Positions 8,770-17,708 of a stretch of DNA of 64,000 bases are shown piece after piece. The position numbers were made by a program, and so were the translations under genes. The notes beneath the pieces are model-generated. The model was given only the letters and a program-made list of their open reading frames with translations. It was not told the DNA's origin and ran no database searches. This DNA is from Azospirillum canadense (GTDB lineage Bacteria; Pseudomonadota; Alphaproteobacteria; Azospirillales; Azospirillaceae). The stretch covers positions 2,220,501 to 2,284,500 of the forward strand of contig NZ_JAOQNG010000001.1 of the NCBI RefSeq assembly GCF_025961225.1. Direction: 5' to 3'. Position 1 is the first letter of the stretch. Every line of letters starts with the position of its first letter.

Positions 8770-9327
8770 TCATTCATCCCCTGGATAACGGATCGCGACC
8801 ACCTCGATCTGCTCCACGCCCGCGGGCGTGCGCAGGTCCACGAGGTCGCCCTCCTGGGCCTTCAGAAGGGCGCGGGCGATCGGCGAGATCCAGCTGACGT
8901 GGCCACGGTCCAGGTCCACCTCATCGGCCCCGACAATGGTGATGGTGTTCTCCGCCCCATCCTCGCGGGCGTAGGTCACGGTCGCGCCGAAATACACCCG
9001 GTCGCGGTTCGTCTGGCGGGTGGGGTCCACCACCTCCGCCGATTCCAGCCGCTTGTTCAGGAAGCGGATGCGCCGGTCGATCTCGCGCAGGCGCTTCTTG
9101 CCATAGAGGTAATCGCCGTTTTCCGAGCGGTCGCCGTTCCCGGCCGCCCAGGACACGACATCCACCACCTTCGGCCGTTCGACGCGCAGGAGATTGCGAA
9201 GCTCCGCCTGCATCCGCTGGAAGCCAGCGGGCGTCATGTAGTTCTTGAAGCCGGCGGGAAGAGGTTTCGGATCGTCGCCGTCATCGTCGTCAGCGGAGTC
9301 GTTCTCCCGCGTGAAGGCCTTGCTCAT
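8770..9327 (-). CDS. greB: transcription elongation factor GreB
   Basis: A 185-residue GreA/GreB family protein that enters the RNA polymerase secondary channel and stimulates cleavage of backtracked transcripts. The N-terminal coiled coil holds the acidic tip GDRSENGDYLYGKKRLREIDRR (residues about 63-84), and the C-terminal FKBP-like domain carries IVGADEVDLDRGHVSWISPIARALL. An extra acidic N-terminal stretch (SADDDDGDDPK) precedes the family core. The tip sequence and the FLNKRLESAEVVDP segment favour GreB over GreA. It is leftward, upstream of the peptidoglycan-binding gene and downstream of the rne terminator. Confidence 0.9.
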   Translation of the reverse strand: MSKAFTRENDSADDDDGDDPKPLPAGFKNYMTPAGFQRMQAELRNLLRVERPKVVDVVSWAAGNGDRSENGDYLYGKKRLREIDRRIRFLNKRLESAEVVDPTRQTNRDRVYFGATVTYAREDGAENTITIVGADEVDLDRGHVSWISPIARALLKAQEGDLVDLRTPAGVEQIEVVAIRYPGDE

Positions 9328-9374
9328 CGTCGCAACCCGTCCTGCCTGTCAAAACCACCTGTTGCCTTGAAACA

Positions 9375-9400
9375 GAAAAGGCGCCCTGAGGCGCCTTTTC
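9375..9400 (-). terminator. rho-independent terminator of rne
   Basis: A perfect 11-bp stem (GAAAAGGCGCC with GGCGCCTTTTC) and a four-base loop lie 25 bases after the rne stop, followed on the minus strand by a run of T. The stem is symmetric enough to work weakly in the other direction. Confidence 0.85.
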
Positions 9401-9424
9401 CAGTCTGCGTTCGGCGATAGACCG

Positions 9425-12400
9425 TCAGCGGGCCCACCAGCCGCGCCGCGGCTTGGCCGCCGGCTGGCTGTCGTCCGCGGTGGCCGGCTCGGGAGCCGGT
9501 TCGCTGATCGCCGGGGCGGGCGCCGCCTCGGCCGGAGCCTCCGCGGCGGCCTTCCGCTTGCGCGGAGCCCGCGTCTTCGCGGCCGGAGCGGCCTCCTCTG
9601 CCACCGGAGCGGGGGCCACCGGAGCGGGAGCCGGAGCCGCTTCAACCGGGGCTTCCGCCGCGGCCTTCCGCTTGCGCGGGGCGCGCTTCTTCGGCTCGGC
9701 CTGGGGCTCGGGCTGGGCCTCCTCGGCCACCGGAGCCGGGGCAACCGGTGCGGCGACCGGAGCCGTCTCGGCCGGAGCCTCGACCGCGGCGGCGGCCTTG
9801 CGGCCACGCCCCTTGGCCGGGGCCTTCGCCGGCTTTTCCGCCTTCGGCTCAGCCGCGGCGGCCTTCGGAGCCTTGCTCCCCCGGCGGCCCTTCGGCGCGT
9901 CCGTCTGGGGGGCCGGCTGCGGCGCGGCAGCCGGAGCCTCGGCCGACACGGTTTCCGCAACGTCGGCGGCCTCGGCCTTCGCCTTGGCGCCGCGACGGCC
10001 GCGCGGCTTCTTGGCCGGAGCTTCCTCCGCGGCCGGCGCCGCCGGAGCGGCCTCGGCCGCAACCTCGGCTGGCTCCCCGGTGGTCAGGATCCAATCGAAG
10101 TCGATCGGCTCCTCGGTGACCGGGGCCTGGGTGGCCGGTTCGCCGACGGCTTCCACGACCTCCTCAGAGGTGGCCTCTTCAGACTGGGCCTCCTCGGCGG
10201 ACACGCCCTCCATGCCCTCGCGCTGGCGCGACCGGCGGCGGCCGCCACGCTTGCCGCGACGACGCTTCTTGCGCTCGCCGTTGGCGTCACCGTTGCCTTC
10301 GGCGAAGTCGCCCGTGCCCTCGTCGCCGTCCTCGGCGTCCGCCTCGTCCTCACCCTCGGCTTCGTCGTTCGCGGCGTCGAGGTGATGGCCCACGTCAACG
10401 TCGTTGATGACGAACTCCGGAGCGTCGATCTGGGCGCGCTCGATGGCTTCCTCGTCCACCTCGGTGCCGTCGCCTTCGGCCTCGTCCGCCTCAGCGTCCG
10501 CGGCTTCGCGGTCGGCGGCCGGGCTTGCCAGGACCGGACGGCCCTCCTCCCGGTCGCGTCCACGGCCACGACGGCGGCGCCGACGGCGGCGGCGGTCGCC
10601 TTCGCTCTCGCCGGCGACGGCCTCGGCACGCTCCGCCGGCTCGGCCTCGGCGGTCGTCTCCTCGACGATCTCCTCCTCGGCTTCCTCGGCCTCGGCGGCC
10701 AGGATGCGGTCGGTCTCGGCCAGGACGCGCTCGGCGCTGACCAGCGGGACGTCGTCCTCCGGCGTGCGGGCCTTGACGCGCTCAAGCCGCAGGTCGGGGG
10801 CGATCAGCGTGTCGTCCGCCTGCACCATGACGCGGAAGCGGTAGCGCTCCTCGATCTTGGTCAGCTCGACGCGCTTCTGGTTGAGGATATAGAGCGCGAT
10901 GCGGGTCGGCACGAAGACCGTGATCTCGGCCGAGCGCTTGCGGATACCCTCCTCCTCGATGGCGCGGAGCACGTGCAGCGCCGAGGATTCCACCGAGCGG
11001 ATGACGCCGGTGCCGGAGCAGTGCGGGCAGCGCTCGAAGTTGGTTTCCAGCAGCGACGGGCGCAGGCGCTGGCGCGACAGCTCCAGCAGGCCGAAAGCGG
11101 AGATGCGGCCGAGCTGGATGCGCGCCCGGTCGTTCTTCATCGCCTCCTTCAGGCGGCGCTCCACCGCGGCGTTGTTGCGGGGCTCCTCCATGTCGATGAA
11201 GTCGATCACGATGAGGCCCGCGAGGTCGCGCAGGCGCAGCTGGCGCGCCACCTCCTCCGCGGCTTCGAGGTTGGTCTTGTAGGCCGTCTCCTCGATGTTG
11301 CGCTCGCGCGTCGACTTGCCCGAGTTGACGTCGATGGAGACCAGCGCCTCGGTCGGGTTGATGACGATGTAGCCGCCAGAGCGCAGCTGCACGACCGGGC
11401 TGTGGATCGCGTCGATCTGCGTTTCCACCTGGTAGCGGTGGAACAGCGGGATCGTCTCGTCCCGGTACTGCATGACGCGCTTGCTGTGGCTCGGCATCAT
11501 CATGCGCATGAAGTCGCGCGCGGTGTTGAAACCGGCCGAGCCCTCCACCCAGATCTCGTCGATGTCGTCGGTGTAGAGATCGCGGATCGAGCGCTTGATG
11601 AGGTTAGCCTCTTCATAGATGAGGCACGGCGCCGAGGACTTCAGCGTCTGGACGCGGATGTCGTCCCACAGGCGCAGCAGGTATTCCAGGTCGCGCTTGA
11701 TCTCCTGCTTGGAGCGCTCCAGCCCCGCGGTGCGCAGGATGACCGCCATGCCTTCCGGCACGTCGAGGTCCGACAGGATCTCCTTCAGGCGCTTGCGGTC
11801 GGCCGGGTTGGTGATCTTGCGGGAAATCCCGCCGCCGCGGCCGGTGTTCGGCATCAGCACGCAATAGCGGCCGGGCAGCGACAGGTAGGTGGTCAGCGCC
11901 GCGCCCTTGTTGCCGCGCTCCTCCTTGGTGACCTGGACCAGCATGACCTGCCGGCGCTTGATCACCTCCTGGATCTTGTAGCTGCGCAACGGCCGCGTGC
12001 GGCGGCGGTGCGCGTCCTCGACCTCGTCGCCGCCGATCACGTCGGGGCTGACGCCGTCCTCGCCGGCCGGCTCACCGTCGGTCTCGCCATCCCCGTCGCC
12101 GCCGGTGGCGGCTTCGGCGTCAGAGTCGGCGGACGCCGCGGCGTAGCCGTCGGTCTCACCGTCCGCGTCGCCTTCGACGCCGACGTCCTCGCCGTAGCCC
12201 GAGGGCATCGGGGAGAATTCCTCGACCACATGCTCCGGCCGGATCGGCTCGGCCATCACGGCGCCGTCGACCGCGGCCTCGGCGCGGGCTTCCGCCTGCT
12301 CCTCAAGCCGGCGCTCCTCGGCCAGCAGGGCCTCGCGGTCGGCGATCGGGATGCGGTAGTAGTCGGGATGGATTTCCGAGAAGGCGAGGAAGCCGTGGCG

Positions 12401-12592
12401 GTTCCCGCCATATTCCACGAAGGCCGCCTGGAGCGACGGCTCAACCCGGGTCACCTTGGCAAGGTAGATGTTGCCCTTGAGTTGCTTCCGGGTCGCGATT
12501 TCGAAGTCGAGGTCTTCGAGTCTGTTTCCATTGACCACGGCGACCCGGGTTTCCTCCGGGTGCGTGGCGTCCACCAGCATGCGCTTGGCCAT
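9425..12592 (-). CDS. rne: ribonuclease E
   Basis: A 1055-residue single-strand endoribonuclease, the core of the RNA degradosome. It begins MAKRMLVDATHPEETRVAVV; the S1 domain follows, interrupted by a long acidic insertion (about residues 98-205) typical of alphaproteobacterial enzymes. Catalytic aspartates fall in SIDVNSGK (about D421) and VIDFIDM (about D467), and the zinc link is CPHCSGTG near residue 521. The C-terminal third is disordered: acidic and Arg-rich blocks, then Ala/Pro/Lys repeats in which KRAPRKRKAAAEAP and TRAPRKRKAAAEAP units recur. The ATG at 12592 was chosen because all family members begin there, although the frame is open 68 codons upstream. A promoter about 340 bases upstream implies the long leader known for autoregulated rne. 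Confidence 0.95.
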   Translation of the reverse strand: MAKRMLVDATHPEETRVAVVNGNRLEDLDFEIATRKQLKGNIYLAKVTRVEPSLQAAFVEYGGNRHGFLAFSEIHPDYYRIPIADREALLAEERRLEEQAEARAEAAVDGAVMAEPIRPEHVVEEFSPMPSGYGEDVGVEGDADGETDGYAAASADSDAEAATGGDGDGETDGEPAGEDGVSPDVIGGDEVEDAHRRRTRPLRSYKIQEVIKRRQVMLVQVTKEERGNKGAALTTYLSLPGRYCVLMPNTGRGGGISRKITNPADRKRLKEILSDLDVPEGMAVILRTAGLERSKQEIKRDLEYLLRLWDDIRVQTLKSSAPCLIYEEANLIKRSIRDLYTDDIDEIWVEGSAGFNTARDFMRMMMPSHSKRVMQYRDETIPLFHRYQVETQIDAIHSPVVQLRSGGYIVINPTEALVSIDVNSGKSTRERNIEETAYKTNLEAAEEVARQLRLRDLAGLIVIDFIDMEEPRNNAAVERRLKEAMKNDRARIQLGRISAFGLLELSRQRLRPSLLETNFERCPHCSGTGVIRSVESSALHVLRAIEEEGIRKRSAEITVFVPTRIALYILNQKRVELTKIEERYRFRVMVQADDTLIAPDLRLERVKARTPEDDVPLVSAERVLAETDRILAAEAEEAEEEIVEETTAEAEPAERAEAVAGESEGDRRRRRRRRRGRGRDREEGRPVLASPAADREAADAEADEAEGDGTEVDEEAIERAQIDAPEFVINDVDVGHHLDAANDEAEGEDEADAEDGDEGTGDFAEGNGDANGERKKRRRGKRGGRRRSRQREGMEGVSAEEAQSEEATSEEVVEAVGEPATQAPVTEEPIDFDWILTTGEPAEVAAEAAPAAPAAEEAPAKKPRGRRGAKAKAEAADVAETVSAEAPAAAPQPAPQTDAPKGRRGSKAPKAAAAEPKAEKPAKAPAKGRGRKAAAAVEAPAETAPVAAPVAPAPVAEEAQPEPQAEPKKRAPRKRKAAAEAPVEAAPAPAPVAPAPVAEEAAPAAKTRAPRKRKAAAEAPAEAAPAPAISEPAPEPATADDSQPAAKPRRGWWAR

Positions 12593-12927
12593 ACAAGATC
12601 CCCATGACGCCCCCGGGGTGCCCGCGCGACGATCGGGCCGCCCGGACGCGTCATCATTGTGTGCGAAGCCTGCGGAACCGGCCCCAACCTCGTCGAACGG
12701 CGCTGGTGAAGCAGCCAGGACGAGACGGACTTCGGACTCCGGGCGCCGGAGTTTCGGCCGGCGCCAGCTTCGAGGTTTCGTCCCTTTCACCGGCAACCCA
12801 GACGCGTCACGCCCCAGACCGCGGCCGATGATCGAAGTCGGCCGGGAAGATCCGCGGGCGACGCCACAGGTCTGCCTTGGAGGGAAATCCCCCCGCGGAA
12901 GTGGTCTGGTGGGTCGCGGTATGTCGC
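12593..12927 (-). promoter_or_regulatory. predicted long 5' leader of rne
   Basis: If transcription starts from the promoter at 12934-12962, rne has an untranslated leader of about 335 bases. No convincing gene lies here. In E. coli a leader of similar length mediates feedback control of rne by the enzyme itself; the same role here is inference from position and length. The remaining stretch, 12963-13200, holds the amiC upstream region and no visible gene. Confidence 0.45.
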
Positions 12928-12933
12928 AGGGCT

Positions 12934-12962
12934 ACCATAGACAAGCATGAAAACTTGCACAA
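12934..12962 (-). promoter_or_regulatory. sigma-70-type promoter for rne
   Basis: On the minus strand TTGTGC (12962-12957) and TATGGT (12939-12934) are separated by exactly 17 bases. It is the best sigma-70 match in the rne/amiC divergent region. Confidence 0.55.
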
Positions 12963-13200
12963 CGGTGGAATTCGGTGAAACGAAGATGCCGCCACAATCG
13001 GTCGCGGCCCCGCCGCCACGGCCGGCGCGGGCTTGGCCGGTCAGTTCCGCGCCGTACGGTGCTTTGCTGTGGTCGTTGCCGCACTGTTGCAGGAACGGCA
13101 CCCCCTTCGCCGATTTCGCGCGCCGTCTCACCGTTGTCGTTGAAGATGTTGATTCCGCTAAGCTATAGGTCATGGCTGGCTATAGCCGTGTTGCGGTCTG

Positions 13201-14589
13201 GTGGATGCGATGGCCCGAATGCTCGCGATGATCGTCGCCGTGCTGGGCGCTCTTCTTGGGGCGGTCGCCCTGTCGCCGTGCCCGGCCCACGCGCAAACCA
13301 CCGCGGCCCTGCCCTTCCCGCCGCCCGCCCAGGAGCGGGTGGAGGTGCTGGACGCCCGGCTCGGCCTGCACCCGGAAAAGACGCGCTTGGTGCTCGAACT
13401 CAGCGAATCGGTCGCCTTCTCGGTATCGGTGCACGCCGATCCCTACCGCGTCGTGGTCAACCTGCCGGACGTGAGCTGGCCTGGCGGAGCCGCACCGGTC
13501 ACCGGCAAGGGGCTGGTCACGCGCTACCGGTTCGAGGGGCGCGAGGGCGGCGCCTCCCGCCTCGTCGTGGAGACCACGGGGCCGGTCAAGGTGTCCGAGG
13601 CCTTCACGATCCCCTCCAAGGAAGGCCACAAGCCCCGCTTCGTGCTGGACGTCGCGCGGGCCACCGCCGCGGAGTTCACCCAAGCCGCCAACGCTCCGGC
13701 CCCCAAAACCCCGCCGCCCCGCGCGCCGGCGCCGGAGGCCCAAAGCGTACCCGTGAGCGCCGGCCGGCCGGTGCCGGCCCCGCCGCCGTACCAGCCCGCG
13801 CCGATTCTGCCCGCCGCCGCGGCCATGACCCCGCCGATCCCGCAGCCGGCGCCGCAGCGCTCCACGCCGAACCCCGACCGGGCCGTGCCGGAGAAGCCGC
13901 TGATCGTCATCGACCCGGGGCACGGCGGCGTCGATCCCGGCGCCATCGGCGTCGGCGGCATCTACGAGAAGGACATCACGCTGGCCATGGCGCGCGAGGT
14001 GAAGCGCCAGTTGGAGTCGTCCGGCCGCTATCGGGTCAAGCTGACCCGCGACAAGGACGTCTTCATCCGCCTGCGCGACCGCGTCGCCATCGCCCGCGAG
14101 GCCGACGCCGACCTGTTCCTGTCGCTGCACGCCGACATCATCGGGACCAGCAGCATCCGCGGCCTGTCCATCTACACCCTGTCCGACAAGGCCTCGGACC
14201 ACGAGGCGGAGAACCTGGCCGCCAAGGAGAACCGCGCCGACGCGCTGGCCGGCATGGATCTGTCGGCGGAGAACGACTTGGTGGCGACGATCCTGATCGA
14301 CTTGGCGCAGCGCGACACCATGAACCACTCCAAGCGCTTCGCGAACCTGGCGCTGGAGCATCTGCGCCGCGACGTGGCGGTCATTCCCAACAAGCCGATC
14401 CGGCAGGCCGGCTTCGCCGTGCTCACCGCGCCCGACATGCCCTCGGCGCTGGTCGAGATGGGCTACCTGTCGAGCCCGCAGGACGCCGGCCTCCTCACTA
14501 AGGCCGCGCACCGCGAGCGATTCGGCCGCGCTCTGCTGCGGGCCATCGACTCCTACTTCAAATGGCTGGGCGCCGCCCAAAAGAGTTGA
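13201..14589 (+). CDS. amiC: N-acetylmuramoyl-L-alanine amidase AmiC
   Basis: A 462-residue periplasmic zinc amidase that cuts the stem peptide from N-acetylmuramic acid during daughter-cell separation. A signal peptide ends near PCPAHAQ (about residue 31), an AMIN domain spans about 45-155, a proline-rich linker about 165-230, and Amidase_3 about 235-455. The zinc ligands and catalytic glutamate sit in DPGHGG, YEKDITL, SLHAD and LVEMGYLS. The frame opens with GTG at 13201 and has an ATG at 13210; neither has a clear ribosome site, so the first three codons are uncertain. A possible promoter is TTGAAG/GCTATA near 13140-13167. It precedes mrcA, the usual alphaproteobacterial order. Confidence 0.92.
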   Translation: MDAMARMLAMIVAVLGALLGAVALSPCPAHAQTTAALPFPPPAQERVEVLDARLGLHPEKTRLVLELSESVAFSVSVHADPYRVVVNLPDVSWPGGAAPVTGKGLVTRYRFEGREGGASRLVVETTGPVKVSEAFTIPSKEGHKPRFVLDVARATAAEFTQAANAPAPKTPPPRAPAPEAQSVPVSAGRPVPAPPPYQPAPILPAAAAMTPPIPQPAPQRSTPNPDRAVPEKPLIVIDPGHGGVDPGAIGVGGIYEKDITLAMAREVKRQLESSGRYRVKLTRDKDVFIRLRDRVAIAREADADLFLSLHADIIGTSSIRGLSIYTLSDKASDHEAENLAAKENRADALAGMDLSAENDLVATILIDLAQRDTMNHSKRFANLALEHLRRDVAVIPNKPIRQAGFAVLTAPDMPSALVEMGYLSSPQDAGLLTKAAHRERFGRALLRAIDSYFKWLGAAQKS

Positions 14590-14862
14590 AGAGTTGAGGG
14601 CGAAGAGCTGAACACGGGAAGCGGCGTGTTTTGCCGCGGGTACCCCTGACGGAAACGCGGCGCGGGTATTCAGGATGGTTGGATACCACTTTCTTGCATG
14701 CGCCTTGTGGGCGTCACATTTTCCTGACATGCCTGCGTGGGAGTCGGCGCGCCGGCTTCCGCGGTGTAGGATGCCGCTCATCGGAGGGTCCCGCCGCTTC
14801 CCCCGGGGAGCGGGCGGCCCGCCGCCTTGCCCGTTTGGGATCTGGTCTGTTTGGGATTTGTC

Positions 14863-17397
14863 ATGCGCCTGATTCTGTCCGTCCTGATGGCCCTCGTCAT
14901 GCTCGTGCTGGTCGGAGCCGGGGGATTCGTCTATGTGCTGGACTATTACGACCGCGATCTGCCGGATTACACGAAGCTGGCCAACTACCAGCCGCCCGTG
15001 ACCACCCGCGTGCACGCCGGCGACGGGCGCCTGCTGGCGGAGTTCGCGTCGGAAAAGCGTGTGTTCGTGCCGATCGACGCGATGCCCAAGCGGGTGATCA
15101 ACGCGTTCCTCGCGGCCGAGGACAAGAATTTCTACGAGCACAAGGGCGTCGATCCCATCGGCATCGCCCGCGCCATCCTGACCAACGTGGAGAATTTCGG
15201 CCGCGACCGCCGGCCCATGGGCGCCTCGACCATCACGCAGCAGGTCGCCAAGAACATGCTGCTGACCAACGAGGTCTCCTTCGCCCGCAAGATCAAGGAA
15301 GCGATCCTGGCCGTGCGCATCGAGCGCGCCTTCAACAAGGACCGCATTCTTGAGCTGTACCTGAACGAGATCTTCCTCGGTTTCCGGTCCTACGGCGTGG
15401 CGGCGGCGGCGTTGAACTACTTCAACAAGGGGCTGGACGAGCTGACCATCGAGGAGGCCGCCTACCTCGCGGCCCTGCCCAAGGCGCCCAGCAACTACCA
15501 CCCGGAACGCCAGCGCGACGCGGCCATCGCCCGCCGCAACTGGGTCATCGGCCGCATGGCCGAGGACGGGCACATCACCCCGGACGAGGCGAAGATCGCC
15601 CAGGCCCAGCCGCTGACCGTGCGCAAGCGCGACGAGCAGGACTCCGTGACCTCGGAGTATTTCGCCGAGGAGGTCCGGCGCGAGCTGGTGAAGCTGTACG
15701 GCGAACAGGCCCTGTACGAGGGCGGGCTGTCGGTGCGCGCCTCCATGGACCCCGTCCTTCAGGACGCGGCGACCCGGGCGCTGCGCACCGGTCTGGTCCA
15801 GTACGACCGCCGCCACGGCTACCGCGGCCCGGTCGGCAAGATGGACAATTTCGACAACTGGGCCAAGAAGCTGGCCGGCATGGCCCCGCCCGCCGGGTCG
15901 GAGGGCTGGCACCTCGCCGTCGTGCTGAAGGACGATGCGGCCGACGCGCTGGACGTCGGCCTGCCCGACGGATCGCGCGGGCGCGTGCCGCTGGCCGAAC
16001 TGCGCTGGGCGCGTGCCCAGAAGGACGACAACCGCCTCGGCCCGGACATCCGTCGGCCGTCGGACGTCGCCAAGCTGGGCGACCTGATTCTGGTGGAGCC
16101 GGCCCACAAGGACGAGAAGGGCAAGGACTACCCGCCGGGCAGCTACGCCCTGCGTCAGACCCCCGCGGTGCAGGGCGGCCTCGTGGCGCTCGACCCGCAC
16201 ACCGGCCGGGTGCTCGCCATGGTCGGCGGCTTCTCCCCGCACATGAGTGCCTTCAACCGCGCTACCCAGGCGATGCGGCAGCCGGGCTCCTCCTTCAAGC
16301 CCTTCGTGTACCTGACGGCGCTCGACCAGGGCTTTACCCCGTCGTCGCTGGTCATGGACGCACCCTTCGAGTACGACCCCGGCCACGGCCAGCCGATCTG
16401 GCGGCCGGAGAACTACAGCCACGAGTTCTACGGCCCGACCCCGCTGCGCGTCGGCATCGAGAAGTCGCGCAACGTCATGACCGTCCGCCTCGCCAATGCC
16501 ATCGGCATGGACAAGGTCAAGGCGACGGCCGAGAAGTTCGGCATCGTCGACAACCTGCAGCCCTACCTGCCCATGTCGCTGGGGGCCGGCGAAACGACCG
16601 TGCTCCGCATGGCCACCGCCTACGCCATGCTGGACAACGGCGGCAAGCGCATCACCCCGACCTTCATCGACCGGGTGCAGGACCGCAACGGCAAGACCAT
16701 CTTCCGCCACGACAACCGCGCCTGCGACGCCTGCAACCACGTGGCGTGGAAGGACGGCGTGGCGGTGCCGGCCGTTCCCGACACGCGCGAGCAGATCAAC
16801 GACCCGCGCACCGTCTACCAGATGGTCTCCATCCTTGAGGGCGTCGTGCAGCGCGGCACGGCGACGAAGCTGCTGTCGCTCGGCAAGCCGCTGGCCGGCA
16901 AGACCGGCACGACCAACGACAGCAACGACGCCTGGTTCATGGGCTTCTCGCCCGACCTGGTGGTCGGCACCTACATCGGCTTCGACCAGCCGCGCTCGCT
17001 GGGCGCCAAGGAGACGGGTGGCTCCGCGTCGGTCCCCGTGGTCAAGGACGTGCTGGAGGTGGCGCTGAAGGACAAGCCGGCGACGCCCTTCCGCGTGCCG
17101 CGCGGCCTGCGGCTCGTCCGCGTCAACCCGGAAACCGGCCGCTTGGCGTCGCCCGGCGACCGCAAGGCGATCTGGGAGGCCTTCATCCCCGGCACCGAGC
17201 CCAACCCCGACCAGCCGCAGCTCGTGCTCGACGGCTCGGCCCGCGCGGGGAGCGGAGAGGCCGGCCTGACCGGAGCGGCGCTGCCGGGCGGCGGGTTCGG
17301 CGACCCATCGGCAACCGGAACTTACGGTGCAGCCCCGGCCGGAGTGGCGCCCGGCGCACCGCCGTCGGCGACGGTGGGGACCGGCGGCCTGTACTGA
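14863..17397 (+). CDS. mrcA: bifunctional penicillin-binding protein 1A
   Basis: An 844-residue class A penicillin-binding protein that polymerises and cross-links peptidoglycan. An N-terminal membrane anchor (about residues 2-26) is followed by the GT51 glycosyltransferase (AAEDKNFYEHKG near 85, GASTITQQVAKNMLL near 122). The transpeptidase has GSSFKPF (catalytic serine near 475), KSRN near 535 and GKTGTTN near 680. A long insertion (about 320-430) between the domains fits the OB-like PBP1A insert. I chose ATG 14863, which starts the membrane anchor, over a TTG twelve codons earlier. The 273-base gap after amiC shows no gene. A strong terminator follows the stop. Confidence 0.93.
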   Translation: MRLILSVLMALVMLVLVGAGGFVYVLDYYDRDLPDYTKLANYQPPVTTRVHAGDGRLLAEFASEKRVFVPIDAMPKRVINAFLAAEDKNFYEHKGVDPIGIARAILTNVENFGRDRRPMGASTITQQVAKNMLLTNEVSFARKIKEAILAVRIERAFNKDRILELYLNEIFLGFRSYGVAAAALNYFNKGLDELTIEEAAYLAALPKAPSNYHPERQRDAAIARRNWVIGRMAEDGHITPDEAKIAQAQPLTVRKRDEQDSVTSEYFAEEVRRELVKLYGEQALYEGGLSVRASMDPVLQDAATRALRTGLVQYDRRHGYRGPVGKMDNFDNWAKKLAGMAPPAGSEGWHLAVVLKDDAADALDVGLPDGSRGRVPLAELRWARAQKDDNRLGPDIRRPSDVAKLGDLILVEPAHKDEKGKDYPPGSYALRQTPAVQGGLVALDPHTGRVLAMVGGFSPHMSAFNRATQAMRQPGSSFKPFVYLTALDQGFTPSSLVMDAPFEYDPGHGQPIWRPENYSHEFYGPTPLRVGIEKSRNVMTVRLANAIGMDKVKATAEKFGIVDNLQPYLPMSLGAGETTVLRMATAYAMLDNGGKRITPTFIDRVQDRNGKTIFRHDNRACDACNHVAWKDGVAVPAVPDTREQINDPRTVYQMVSILEGVVQRGTATKLLSLGKPLAGKTGTTNDSNDAWFMGFSPDLVVGTYIGFDQPRSLGAKETGGSASVPVVKDVLEVALKDKPATPFRVPRGLRLVRVNPETGRLASPGDRKAIWEAFIPGTEPNPDQPQLVLDGSARAGSGEAGLTGAALPGGGFGDPSATGTYGAAPAGVAPGAPPSATVGTGGLY

Positions 17398-17420
17398 CGG
17401 CACGGGACGATAAGGGAGGA

Positions 17421-17455
17421 GAGGCGGCTCTTTTGGGGCCGCCTCTTTTCTTTTT
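17421..17455 (+). terminator. rho-independent terminator of mrcA
   Basis: An 8-bp stem, GAGGCGGC (17421-17428) with GCCGCCTC (17438-17445), is followed by TTTTCTTTTT, 24 bases after the mrcA stop. From here to 17708 there is no gene; the stretch holds the EcfG-type promoter of the next gene. Confidence 0.85.
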
Positions 17456-17611
17456 GAATGGATGTGCGCTGCGGGAGAAGACGGCGGGCGCACTACGCCT
17501 CTCTAAGACGCGATGCGGAAAGCATAGCCAAAGCACTGAAACGGTAGATGGACGTCAAGGCACCTTCGAAAGAAGGATGTTTGCATCGCCCATATTGGCC
17601 TTCGCAGATGC

Positions 17612-17636
17612 GGAACGGAGCCGGAAAGGCCCTGTT
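17612..17636 (+). promoter_or_regulatory. EcfG-type general stress promoter
   Basis: GGAAC (17612-17616) and TGTT (17633-17636) are separated by exactly 16 bases, matching the alphaproteobacterial EcfG consensus GGAAC-N16-cGTT except for one base. It lies 72 bases before the DUF2382 start. Two more sites with the same spacing occur at 51527 and 54112. Confidence 0.5.
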
Positions 17637-17708
17637 GATGGGGCTGCACGCGGTTGGCGCCTTGCGGCGCGCGCGACGTCCGGCATTTCCCATTCGTGAG
17701 GATCCGTC

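Noticed and set aside
10382..12607. 741-codon plus-strand frame opposite rne
   Set aside because: Shadow of the rne reading frame; the sequence lacks any family signature.
13180..17493. 1437-codon minus-strand frame spanning amiC and mrcA
   Set aside because: It lies opposite two certain genes; the product is compositional Gly/Val/His/Arg repeat without recognisable motifs.
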